A stretch of 5,066 nucleotides of DNA from Nitriliruptoraceae bacterium (GTDB lineage: Bacteria > Actinomycetota > Nitriliruptoria > Nitriliruptorales > Nitriliruptoraceae), in contig SKTG01000124.1 of assembly GCA_007118045.1 (NCBI GenBank), positions 1-5,066 of the forward strand. The letters run 5' to 3'. The notes below the pieces were generated by a model that did not search any database, was not told the DNA's origin, and saw only the letters and a program-made list of their open reading frames with translations. How positions within the stretch are numbered: position 1 is the first letter of the stretch; every line of letters begins with the position of its first letter. Position numbers and translations under genes: made by a program. This document shows positions 1 through 5,066 of this stretch, in pieces.

Positions 1-426
1 GTTCGCGCCCGCTCGGGCTACCCGGTGCTGCGTCTGTGGCCCGAGCAGGCCGACCATTTCGTCGGCGGCCACGATGACCTTCCGCTGGTGCACCCCGAGC
101 ACACGAAACGCCAGGTGCGGGTCGACCAGGGACTTGGCGGGTTCCGGTCAGGCTCTGCAGAGCTCGCACGCATCTACCTGCCCCGCCGGGTGACCGGCGA
201 CGTTCCGGTCGAGATCGAGCGTGTCCCGTCGAGCGAAGCCCTGCTGGCGCTGCTCGAGCACTCCTTCCTCGCCGAGCAGATGGCCGGGCTCGGCCTCGCG
301 CGCGACCGGTTCGAACCGCTCGCCGACGTCGTTCGAAGGGTCGAGATCCGCCGTCTGCGCTACCCGTCTGGCTTCGAGCGGCTGCCCCAGGTCGTGGCCG
401 CCGTGGAAGCCGACCTCGCGGGTTGA
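1..426 (+). CDS. HPr-kinase-like (HPrK/PadeK-type) protein, C-terminal part; 5' end outside window
   Basis: The frame is open from base 1 and ends at TGA 424-426, giving 141 residues of a protein whose start lies upstream. What I see: an early GYPVLRLWPEQ segment, then a KRQVRVD stretch (around residues 36-42), a block IYLPRRVTGDVPVEIERV, then SEALLALLEHSF, and an end reading RRLRYPSGFERLPQVV. This order (P-x-LRLWP, KR, S-EAL-LL-HSF, LRYP...LP-VV-A) is what I recall of the C-terminal half of HPr-kinase-like proteins in RiPP clusters. In paeninodin-type lasso clusters such kinases (PadeK, ThcoK) phosphorylate the C-terminal serine of the precursor. The Walker A loop and catalytic residues would be in the missing N-terminal half, so activity cannot be judged. 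It converges on a lasso-type B2/B1/exporter operon, which supports the assignment. Family fairly sure; substrate inferred. Confidence 0.75.
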   Translation, partial: VRARSGYPVLRLWPEQADHFVGGHDDLPLVHPEHTKRQVRVDQGLGGFRSGSAELARIYLPRRVTGDVPVEIERVPSSEALLALLEHSFLAEQMAGLGLARDRFEPLADVVRRVEIRRLRYPSGFERLPQVVAAVEADLAG

Positions 427-473
427 TCGACCTCGGCCGGCTCGCCCCCGACCCAGGCGAACGACCCGCGACC

Positions 474-528
474 CTGACCCGCGCCGACGATCGCACCGAG
501 GGCGTGGGCCGGGCTCGGTGTGGGTCAG
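474..528. terminator. Nested inverted repeats between convergent genes; candidate bidirectional terminator
   Basis: The 98-base gap between the kinase stop (426) and the B2 stop (525) contains two nested inverted repeats. The outer arms are CTGACCC (474-480) and GGGTCAG (522-528), the latter running over the B2 stop codon. The inner arms are CACCGAG (494-500) and CTCGGTG (514-520), extendable by a G-U and a C-G pair, around a 13-base loop. There is no T-tract on either side, so this is not a canonical intrinsic terminator. U-tract-less hairpins between convergent genes are common in high-G+C bacteria, but chance repeats are also frequent at this base composition. Confidence 0.4.
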
Positions 529-1016
529 TCGAGGCGAGCTCGACGCCAGCGCGCCCCGGACGGAACGATCGCCCGGTCGAAGGTCGCGAACCACTCGCGC
601 ACGCTCGGCAGGTCGTTGAGCACGAGCCCGTCGAGCTCCACCCACGCGTGGAAGTCCAGGCTGCGGCTCCCCGAGGGACTCCCTGGCCGACGTCTCACCC
701 CGATCCGGATCTCCGCGGCGATGCCGCGGCGTGCCAGGAACCACCACAGGACCAGCGACCGCTGCAGGCAGTTGGCCGGCCACGGCGTCCGTCGCGCGAC
801 CGCGTCCACCAGCCATGCCGTACGTCGCGCCGTCTGCACGTCCGACCCGCAGACCGCGGGCGACACATGCCGGCCCCGCGGCGCGAGTCGTGTCTGGACG
901 CGTTGCAACCCCCAACGGCGTAGCGCCAGGGCCGCCACTGGGAAGCACCACGGGGCGAGCAACGCGTACCCGAGATCCCCCGGTGTCAGCTGGGCGAGTC
1001 GTTCACGGCGTCGCAT
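525..1016 (-). CDS. Lasso peptide biosynthesis B2-type protein (transglutaminase-fold leader protease)
   Basis: A 163-residue protein of the microcin J25 McjB C-terminal / transglutaminase-like fold, which removes the leader peptide from a lasso-type precursor bound by a separate PqqD-like partner. The Cys-His-Asp triad is visible: Cys83 in PANCLQRSL, His123 in DFHAWVELDG, and Asp135 in LVLND. The N-terminal 15-35 segment is hydrophobic (LGYALLAPWCFPVAALAL), as is common in B2 proteins. I chose ATG 1016; the frame is open further upstream (to 1097), but that part would lie inside the PqqD gene and is low-complexity Ser-rich. From 1016 the gene overlaps the PqqD gene's end by 14 bases with no clear Shine-Dalgarno, suggesting translational coupling. 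It is the last gene of the minus-strand operon. Triad, length and neighbours agree, so family confidence is high; the actual substrate is not visible. Confidence 0.88.
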   Translation of the reverse strand: MRRRERLAQLTPGDLGYALLAPWCFPVAALALRRWGLQRVQTRLAPRGRHVSPAVCGSDVQTARRTAWLVDAVARRTPWPANCLQRSLVLWWFLARRGIAAEIRIGVRRRPGSPSGSRSLDFHAWVELDGLVLNDLPSVREWFATFDRAIVPSGARWRRARLD

Positions 1017-1299
1017 CGCCGCCGCGGAGGAGACCCCGGTCGAGGAGCCGCTGGACGAGAGCATCGAGATCACGCCGGAGGACCTCCTGATCCGCATCGA
1101 ACTCCTCCCTCAGGCGATCGAGCGCTCGCTCCACGTCTCCGGTCTCGGACAGGGCCGCCCACATCGACGTCCCCGTCGCATCCAGGCCGTAGTACTCCTC
1201 GGTGGCGAGGTTGAGGAACACGGAGTCGCCGTCCGGCAACCGTTGCACGAGCACGTCGTCCGGCACGGCCACCCCGGTGGGTCGAACGTCCTGGTTCAT
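1003..1299 (-). CDS. PqqD-like RiPP recognition element protein (lasso B1 type)
   Basis: A 98-residue stand-alone PqqD-family protein. These small winged-helix RiPP recognition elements bind the precursor leader and present it to the protease and other enzymes. Visible family features in order: VPDDVLVQRLPDGDSVFLNL (residues 12-31, the beta-hairpin region), EEYYGLDATGTSMW (34-47, the tyrosine/LD-x-TG-x-x-W signature typical of B1 proteins), then helices ALDRLREEFDAD (59-70) and LRRDLDALVQRLLDRGLL (74-91). Length is normal. ATG 1299 is chosen because GGAGGA lies four bases upstream; the longer open frame (to 1572) is antisense-like sequence inside the exporter gene. It starts 46 bases after the exporter stop and overlaps the B2 gene by 14 bases, so the three are probably one transcript. 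Being split from the protease is the B1/B2 arrangement usual in Gram-positive lasso clusters. Confidence 0.9.
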   Translation of the reverse strand: MNQDVRPTGVAVPDDVLVQRLPDGDSVFLNLATEEYYGLDATGTSMWAALSETGDVERALDRLREEFDADQEVLRRDLDALVQRLLDRGLLRGGDATP

Positions 1300-1303
1300 G
1301 CGC

Positions 1304-1309
1304 TCCTCC
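1304..1309 (-). promoter_or_regulatory. Ribosome binding site of the PqqD-like gene
   Basis: GGAGGA on the minus strand, four bases before ATG 1299. It decides the start of the PqqD-like gene against the longer in-frame extension reaching into the exporter gene. Confidence 0.75.
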
Positions 1310-1345
1310 GAGGTGGTGGTGCGACGTCGCGGTTGCGGTCGGACG

Positions 1346-3232
1346 TCATCGTGGCAGCTCCCGGTACCCGGAGGCCTGGAGCTCGAACAGCTCGGCGTAG
1401 AGCCCGCCGCGTGCGAGCAGCGCGTCGTGGCTGCCCTCCTCGACGATGCGGCCCCCATCCAGCACCAGGATGCGGTCGGCGGCACGCACGCTGGAGAACC
1501 GGTGCGAGACCAGCACGACCGTGTGGCCCTTGGCCAGGCGGCGCACCTGCTCGAAGATCTCGTACTCGCCACGGGGATCCAGCGCCGCGGTGGGCTCGTC
1601 CAGGATCAGCAACGGCGCGGAGCGGAAGTAGGCGCGGGCGAGCGCCACACGCTGCCACTGGCCCAGCGAGAGGTCGCTGCCGCCGAGGAAGGCCGGCCCG
1701 AGCAGGGTGTGGTAGCCGTTCGGCAGCGCCCCGAGGAAGCCGTCGGCGCCGGCCGTCAGCGCCGCACGCCGTACCGCCTCGTCGTCCTGGAGGTCGCGTA
1801 TCCGGCTGATGGCCACGTTCTCGTGCGCGGAGAGGAAGTAGCGGGTGAAGTCCTGGAAGATGACGGTGACGTGCTCGCGGAGGTCGGCGAGGTCGTGCTG
1901 GTCCACGTCCTGACCGTCCCAGCGGATCACACCCTCGGACGGTCGGTACAGACCCGCGAGTAGCTTGGTGAGCGTCGTCTTGCCCGAGCCGTTCTCGCCG
2001 ACGAGCGCCACCACCTCGCCACGCCGGATCGTCAGGGAGATGTCGGTCAGCGCCGGCTCCGTGCGGCTGGGGTAGGTGAACCCGACGCTCTCGAGATCGA
2101 TGCGGTCGAAGGCCTGCGGGGGGGCGGCGGCCCGGCGACGCTCGGCACGTCGCCGCTCCCCCACCTCGACGAAGTCGGTGAAATCGCGCAGGAACAACGC
2201 GCCCTCGTACAAGGAGCCGCTGCTGGCGATCAGACCACGGATGCGCCCGGCGACGATGACGACGGCCCCGACCGCCACCGCGGCGTCGCTGACGGCGAGT
2301 CGTCCGATCTGCACGAAGGCGAGCAGCAGCACGAGCGCAGCGACGGTGACGATCGCCGTGATGGCGGCGCTGATCGCGCCGTAACGCATGCGGCGACGCA
2401 CCGTGTCCCGGAGGTCGGCGATCTTGTCGTCGAAGATGCGGTCGTGCTCGCCACGCAGGTGGGCGGTGCTGTCGAAGGCCCGGACCTCCTGCGCGGTCTC
2501 CTTGCGGCTGAGCACCTCGTAGAGGTAACTGCGCCGACGATCACCGGCCGTCTGACGCACGGTGTGCGCGTGCAGGGCCTTCGAGGAGAGCCGGTTGAGG
2601 TAGAGGGTCGGCAGGCCGCCGACGAGGATCAGGGCCGCCACGAGCGGCTCGAGCCACAGCAGCGCGGCCCCCACGGCGGCGACGGCGGCCCCACTGCCGA
2701 GCAGTCCGATGACCCCGTTGGCGATCTGTAGGGGTCGGGCGCTCGCGTTCACCCGCGCGCGTTGCAGGTGGTCGTAGAAGCGCGGCCGGTCGTACTCGAT
2801 CAGGTCGACCTCGGTGGCGACGTCCATGACGTGGCCGGTGGTGTACTTCTCGACCAGCTCGGCCAACGTGCGCTGTTGTTCGCGTTGCGCGACCGCCGCC
2901 ACCGCCACGATGGCCAAGAGGACCCCGAACGCGGTCAGCTCGGGAGCGAGCTGACCGAGCTCCGCGACCGTGCCGTCGACCACGGCGCGATCGAGGATCC
3001 GTCGGACGATCGCGAGCTGGCCGGCCAGGCTCAGTCCGGCGAGCAGCTGCAGGCCGCCGGCCAGGAGCAGCTGACGGGGGGCGGCGCGCCACACGAGGCG
3101 GAAGGCCTGTCCCACCAGGGCGGGCAGGTGCCGTACGTCACGGCGACCCGAGGGGCCGAGGACGTCGTCGACCGTCAGCGGCGAGGCTTCGCCAGCGTCG
3201 TCCGACCCGCGTTCCCCGTCGTGCTCCTTCAC
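1346..3232 (-). CDS. ABC transporter, fused transmembrane and ATP-binding domains (lasso-type exporter)
   Basis: A 628-residue half-transporter that should dimerise in the membrane and export a peptide using ATP. From GTG 3232 it has a hydrophilic N-terminus (about 1-50), six predicted membrane helices (about 55-76, 99-116, 170-192, 195-213, 286-309, 314-332), and a complete ATPase domain: Walker A GENGSGKTT (412-420), Q-loop VIFQDF (Gln460), signature LSLGQ (521-525), Walker B LLILDEP (541-547, catalytic Glu546), and H-loop LVSHR (His577). There is no N-terminal C39 peptidase, consistent with leader removal by the separate B2 protease. GTG 3232 is preferred because GGGGGAGG precedes it; an upstream TTG at 3313 is in frame but falls in the divergent promoter region without support. 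It is the first gene of the minus-strand operon. An exporter of some other substrate is possible, but the B1 and B2 genes directly downstream make a RiPP cargo the best inference. Confidence 0.9.
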   Translation of the reverse strand: MKEHDGERGSDDAGEASPLTVDDVLGPSGRRDVRHLPALVGQAFRLVWRAAPRQLLLAGGLQLLAGLSLAGQLAIVRRILDRAVVDGTVAELGQLAPELTAFGVLLAIVAVAAVAQREQQRTLAELVEKYTTGHVMDVATEVDLIEYDRPRFYDHLQRARVNASARPLQIANGVIGLLGSGAAVAAVGAALLWLEPLVAALILVGGLPTLYLNRLSSKALHAHTVRQTAGDRRRSYLYEVLSRKETAQEVRAFDSTAHLRGEHDRIFDDKIADLRDTVRRRMRYGAISAAITAIVTVAALVLLLAFVQIGRLAVSDAAVAVGAVVIVAGRIRGLIASSGSLYEGALFLRDFTDFVEVGERRRAERRRAAAPPQAFDRIDLESVGFTYPSRTEPALTDISLTIRRGEVVALVGENGSGKTTLTKLLAGLYRPSEGVIRWDGQDVDQHDLADLREHVTVIFQDFTRYFLSAHENVAISRIRDLQDDEAVRRAALTAGADGFLGALPNGYHTLLGPAFLGGSDLSLGQWQRVALARAYFRSAPLLILDEPTAALDPRGEYEIFEQVRRLAKGHTVVLVSHRFSSVRAADRILVLDGGRIVEEGSHDALLARGGLYAELFELQASGYRELPR

Positions 3233-3235
3233 GTG

Positions 3236-3243
3236 CCTCCCCC
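3236..3243 (-). promoter_or_regulatory. Ribosome binding site of the ABC exporter
   Basis: GGGGGAGG on the minus strand, three bases before GTG 3232. The spacing is short but the match is strong, and no ATG or other GTG candidate is near. It supports a GTG start over the in-frame TTG at 3313. Confidence 0.6.
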
Positions 3244-3324
3244 ATCGAAGGGCGACGACAGCGAGAACCTCGCCCCGTTGCGCTGTCGACGCCGAACCGC
3301 CCCTACCCGCCAACGGTAGCTGGT

Positions 3325-3343
3325 CCCGGCCTCCCCGGCCGGG
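3325..3343. repeat. GC-rich inverted repeat (hairpin) in the divergent promoter region
   Basis: CCCGGCC (3325-3331) and GGCCGGG (3337-3343) form a perfect seven-base stem around the loop TCCCC, extendable by a T-G and a G-C pair. It overlaps a 12-base palindrome CCCCGGCCGGGG (3333-3344). Its position between divergent starts would suit an operator or a transcript-end structure, but such repeats are also expected by chance in this GC-rich DNA. Confidence 0.35.
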
Positions 3344-3378
3344 GCGACCGCCACCGAGGGTCGCTGGCGCGCACCACG

Positions 3379-3384
3379 TAGCAT
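3379..3384 (+). promoter_or_regulatory. Candidate -10 hexamer for the nucleotidyltransferase gene
   Basis: TAGCAT fits the actinobacterial TAnnnT -10 pattern. Transcription would start near 3391 and leave a leader of about 30 bases that includes the strong ribosome binding site at 3408-3414. I see no -35 match at 16-18 bases upstream. Confidence 0.25.
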
Positions 3385-3407
3385 CCGTCCGAGCGGGTCG
3401 TGGACGA

Positions 3408-3414
3408 GGGGAGG
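3408..3414 (+). promoter_or_regulatory. Ribosome binding site of the nucleotidyltransferase gene
   Basis: GGGGAGG, seven bases before ATG 3422: ideal Shine-Dalgarno sequence and spacing, fixing that start codon. Confidence 0.8.
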
Positions 3415-3421
3415 ACGGGGG

Positions 3422-4594
3422 ATGGCGCTTCCTGCCGGGGTGGCCCGGGTGTTGCGGGCCAGCCTCCTCCCGACCGGGGCTCGGGACGAGGCCGAACGGG
3501 TCGTTGCCGCGCAGCGGCCCGAGGATCTACGGGGACTGGGTGAGGCCGCCAGGTTCCACGGCATCCCGGCCTACGTGCACGCCGCCACGGCCGGCCTTCC
3601 GCTCGTACCGGAGGACGAGCGGGATCACCTCGCTGGCATGCGCCGACAGGTGGTGCTCCGTCATCTGCGCACCATCAACGACCTGCGCCACCTCGAGCGG
3701 GTGCTCACGACCGCTGGCGTCCCCTGGCTGGTCATCAAGGGGCCGACCCTGGCCGAACCGGTGCACGGTGCCGTGGAGCTGCGGTACTACGGGGACCTCG
3801 ACCTGCTGGTCCCTGGCCGTCACCTCGCCGCGGCGATGGCGGCACTCGAGGAGGCCGGGTCCGAGGTGCTCGACCGCAACTGGACGTTGATCGGCGAGCA
3901 GATGAAGGGCGAGGTCCACCTGCGACTGCCGTCGGGCACGCACCTGGACCTGCACTGGCACCTGTTCAACGACGCGGAGCGACGCCTCCTGTTCCCGGTC
4001 GACGTCGACGGCCTGTTCTCCCGGGCCCGGGAGGTCAGGGTCGGCGACGCACCGGTGACGACCCTCTCCCTGGCAGACACGGTCGTGTACGTGGCCATGC
4101 ACATGCTGCACTCAGGAGGCCACCGACTCGTGTGGCTCAAGGACGTGGAGCGACTGCTGGCACAGCCCGAGCTCGACCCCGAGGCTGTCGCGAGCCGTGC
4201 GCGGGCGTGGGACGGCGAGCTGGTCCTGACCTCCGCGCTGCGCCGGGTCGAGCTGGCCCTTGGGGCGCCTGAGCACGCGCCGGCGGTCCACAGAGCCTGC
4301 CGACCAGCGAGGGCGTGGTCGACCGTGGCCTCCTGGGCGTGGCGTCGCTCCCCGGCGGAAGCCGAGGACGGCGAGGCCTCGCTGGGACGCGTGGTGTCCC
4401 GCTCCGTGCAACGGAGCCAGGCCGAGAGCCTCCGCGAACTGGCGCGGCGCGGCCTCCAACACCTGCGCGGGGGCCCGGACGGTCACGACGGGCACGAACC
4501 ATCGGCGGACGACCCCCGGTCCGATCGATTCGACGCGGGCGGCGCGCCGGGTCGCGAGGCGTTCCTCGCCCGGGTGGCCCGCCAGGGAGGCTGA
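3422..4594 (+). CDS. Nucleotidyltransferase family protein (NTP_transf_5 type), RiPP-cluster associated
   Basis: A 390-residue protein resembling the putative nucleotidyltransferases often found in lasso-peptide clusters. Visible motifs: PWLVIKGPTLAEPV (101-114, with the conserved Lys106-Gly107), then LRYYGDLDLLVPG (120-132), whose Asp125-x-Asp127 pair is the expected metal-binding site, LDLHWHLFN (175-183), and a helical segment with MHMLH...WLKDVERLL (226-246), also typical of the family. The C-terminal part (about 285-390) is Arg/Ala/Gly-rich with a His/Asp-rich stretch near 353-365, and I recognise no domain there. ATG 3422 has an ideal ribosome binding site. The gene diverges from the exporter operon and is followed 39 bases later by a VanZ-like gene. 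The reaction (which nucleotide, onto which acceptor) is not known to me; a role modifying a phosphorylated or cyclised peptide is inference from context. Confidence 0.8.
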   Translation: MALPAGVARVLRASLLPTGARDEAERVVAAQRPEDLRGLGEAARFHGIPAYVHAATAGLPLVPEDERDHLAGMRRQVVLRHLRTINDLRHLERVLTTAGVPWLVIKGPTLAEPVHGAVELRYYGDLDLLVPGRHLAAAMAALEEAGSEVLDRNWTLIGEQMKGEVHLRLPSGTHLDLHWHLFNDAERRLLFPVDVDGLFSRAREVRVGDAPVTTLSLADTVVYVAMHMLHSGGHRLVWLKDVERLLAQPELDPEAVASRARAWDGELVLTSALRRVELALGAPEHAPAVHRACRPARAWSTVASWAWRRSPAEAEDGEASLGRVVSRSVQRSQAESLRELARRGLQHLRGGPDGHDGHEPSADDPRSDRFDAGGAPGREAFLARVARQGG

Positions 4595-4621
4595 GCCTCC
4601 CGACCGTCGTCGCTCGTCCCG

Positions 4622-4627
4622 TACGCT
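4622..4627 (+). promoter_or_regulatory. Candidate -10 hexamer giving a leaderless VanZ transcript
   Basis: TACGCT matches TAnnnT and ends six bases before ATG 4634, so transcription starting seven bases downstream would begin exactly at the A of the start codon. No Shine-Dalgarno sequence is visible before this ATG. A weak CCGACC (4600-4605, sharing the GAC core of TTGACA) lies 16 bases upstream. Confidence 0.4.
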
Positions 4628-4633
4628 GTCCTG

Positions 4634-5066
4634 ATGACCTCACGGACCCGACTCGCGCTGCTCGCCGCCCTGCTGCTGACCCTCGTCGTGGCCCTGACGC
4701 CCGTCGGCCCGAGCCTGCAGCAGGGGCTGATGGAGGTGGTCGGCCACCTGGTCGGCCCGCGTCGGCTCGCCGCCGGTCTCAACGTGCTGCTGTTCGTGCC
4801 GCTCGGTGCGGCGATCAGGTACTGGGGCCGACCGTGGGCTCTGCTCGCGGCCCCGGTCGTCTCGGTCGGTATCGAACTCACACAGCTGACGATGTCGGGC
4901 CGCAACGCCGATCCGATCGATGTCGTGGCGAACACTCTCGGAGCCGCCATCGGCTACGCCGTCGCTCACGTCATCCTGGCCCGACGGAGGCGGGAACACG
5001 TGCACAACCCACCCGTACCGTCGTTCTGGCTGACGCCACCCTCGGGGGACGGACCAACTCCTCGCA
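4634..5066 (+). CDS. VanZ-family membrane protein, 3' end outside window
   Basis: The frame is open from ATG 4634 to the last base (144 complete codons, no stop), so the C-terminus is missing. Predicted membrane helices lie at about 6-24, 48-63, 66-88 and 95-117. VanZ family residues are visible: NVLLFVPLG (50-58), GIELTQL (79-85), then GR at 89-90 and DPIDVVANTLGAAIGY (93-108). After residue 117 comes a basic, Pro-rich cytoplasmic-looking tail. VanZ of the teicoplanin-resistance operon confers low-level resistance by an unknown mechanism, and related proteins are widespread in Actinobacteria, so no specific role can be assigned. It starts 39 bases after the nucleotidyltransferase stop, in the same reading frame but separated by TGA. 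It has no Shine-Dalgarno sequence and may have its own leaderless promoter, so membership of the RiPP cluster is uncertain. Confidence 0.8.
   Translation, partial: MTSRTRLALLAALLLTLVVALTPVGPSLQQGLMEVVGHLVGPRRLAAGLNVLLFVPLGAAIRYWGRPWALLAAPVVSVGIELTQLTMSGRNADPIDVVANTLGAAIGYAVAHVILARRRREHVHNPPVPSFWLTPPSGDGPTPR

Larger units (their letters stand above)
3233..3421. other. Divergent intergenic region between exporter operon and nucleotidyltransferase gene
   Basis: This 189-base gap must hold the start signals for both directions. On the plus strand I see TAGCAT at 3379-3384 (a TAnnnT -10-like hexamer) about 38 bases before the NTase start. On the minus strand TACCGT reads at 3318-3313. Neither has a recognisable -35 box, so both are weak. 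A GC-rich hairpin lies between them (annotated separately). I see no convincing gene here. Confidence 0.5.

Noticed and set aside
148..951. 267-codon minus-strand open frame across the kinase end and the B2 gene
   Set aside because: Runs antisense to the kinase and overlaps the B2 gene in another frame; low-complexity Arg/Gly/Ala composition and no ribosome binding site or domain.
1017..1097. Upstream starts of the B2 gene inside the PqqD-like gene
   Set aside because: The extra residues are Ser-rich reading of the PqqD gene in another frame and would give an overlap of about 95 bases; ATG 1016 yields a normal-length B2 protein.
520..1809. 429-codon plus-strand open frame across B2, B1 and the exporter's ATPase region
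   Set aside because: It is antisense to three genes with clear family motifs, is Arg/Pro/Ala-rich without recognisable domains, and such shadows are expected in DNA of this G+C content.
3233..3313. Longer exporter N-terminus from an in-frame TTG at 3313
   Set aside because: TTG is a rare start, has no ribosome binding site, and lies in the divergent promoter region; GTG 3232 has a strong purine-rich site just upstream.
3527..4111. 194-codon minus-strand frame inside the nucleotidyltransferase gene
   Set aside because: Antisense shadow of a gene with clear motifs; no independent start signal or recognisable domain.
1..5066. tRNA or rRNA genes, CRISPR arrays, insertion sequences
   Set aside because: Reading both strands I found no regularly spaced repeats, no transposase motifs with terminal repeats and no recognisable tRNA arms; gaps between genes are all under 200 bases.

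Overview
This GC-rich window (I estimate about 70% G+C, with strong G/C preference at third codon positions) looks like chromosomal DNA of a high-G+C actinobacterium. Extremely long antisense shadow frames and a possible leaderless start fit that, but the phylum is inferred from composition and protein style, not from a marker gene.

The window holds six genes in three blocks. At the left edge, on the + strand, is the C-terminal 141 residues of an HPr-kinase-like (HPrK/PadeK-type) protein (1-426). It converges on a three-gene minus-strand operon that reads, in transcription order, an ABC exporter with fused membrane and ATPase domains (3232-1346), a PqqD-like RiPP recognition protein (1299-1003), and a transglutaminase-fold lasso-peptide B2-type protease (1016-525). 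From the 189-base gap upstream of the exporter, a nucleotidyltransferase-like gene (NTP_transf_5 type, 3422-4594) runs divergently on the + strand. A VanZ-family membrane protein (4634 to the window end, truncated there) follows it. The intergenic gaps are short: 98 bases in the convergent gap, 189 in the divergent gap, 46 between exporter and PqqD gene, and 39 between NTase and VanZ.

Together the genes look like the maturation and export half of a lasso-peptide-type RiPP cluster. The PqqD-like protein would bind the precursor leader, the B2 cysteine protease would cut it, the ABC protein would export the product, and the HPrK-like kinase and nucleotidyltransferase would be tailoring enzymes of the kind found in paeninodin-type clusters, where the kinase phosphorylates the precursor's C-terminal serine. 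The two genes that would settle the class, the precursor (A) and the asparagine-synthetase-like macrolactam synthetase (C), are not visible here. They may lie upstream of the truncated kinase. The split of the set over both strands is the main oddity.

Smaller signals are nested inverted repeats in the convergent gap (possible bidirectional terminator), a GC-rich hairpin in the divergent gap, and a -10-like hexamer placed so that VanZ could be translated from a leaderless mRNA.
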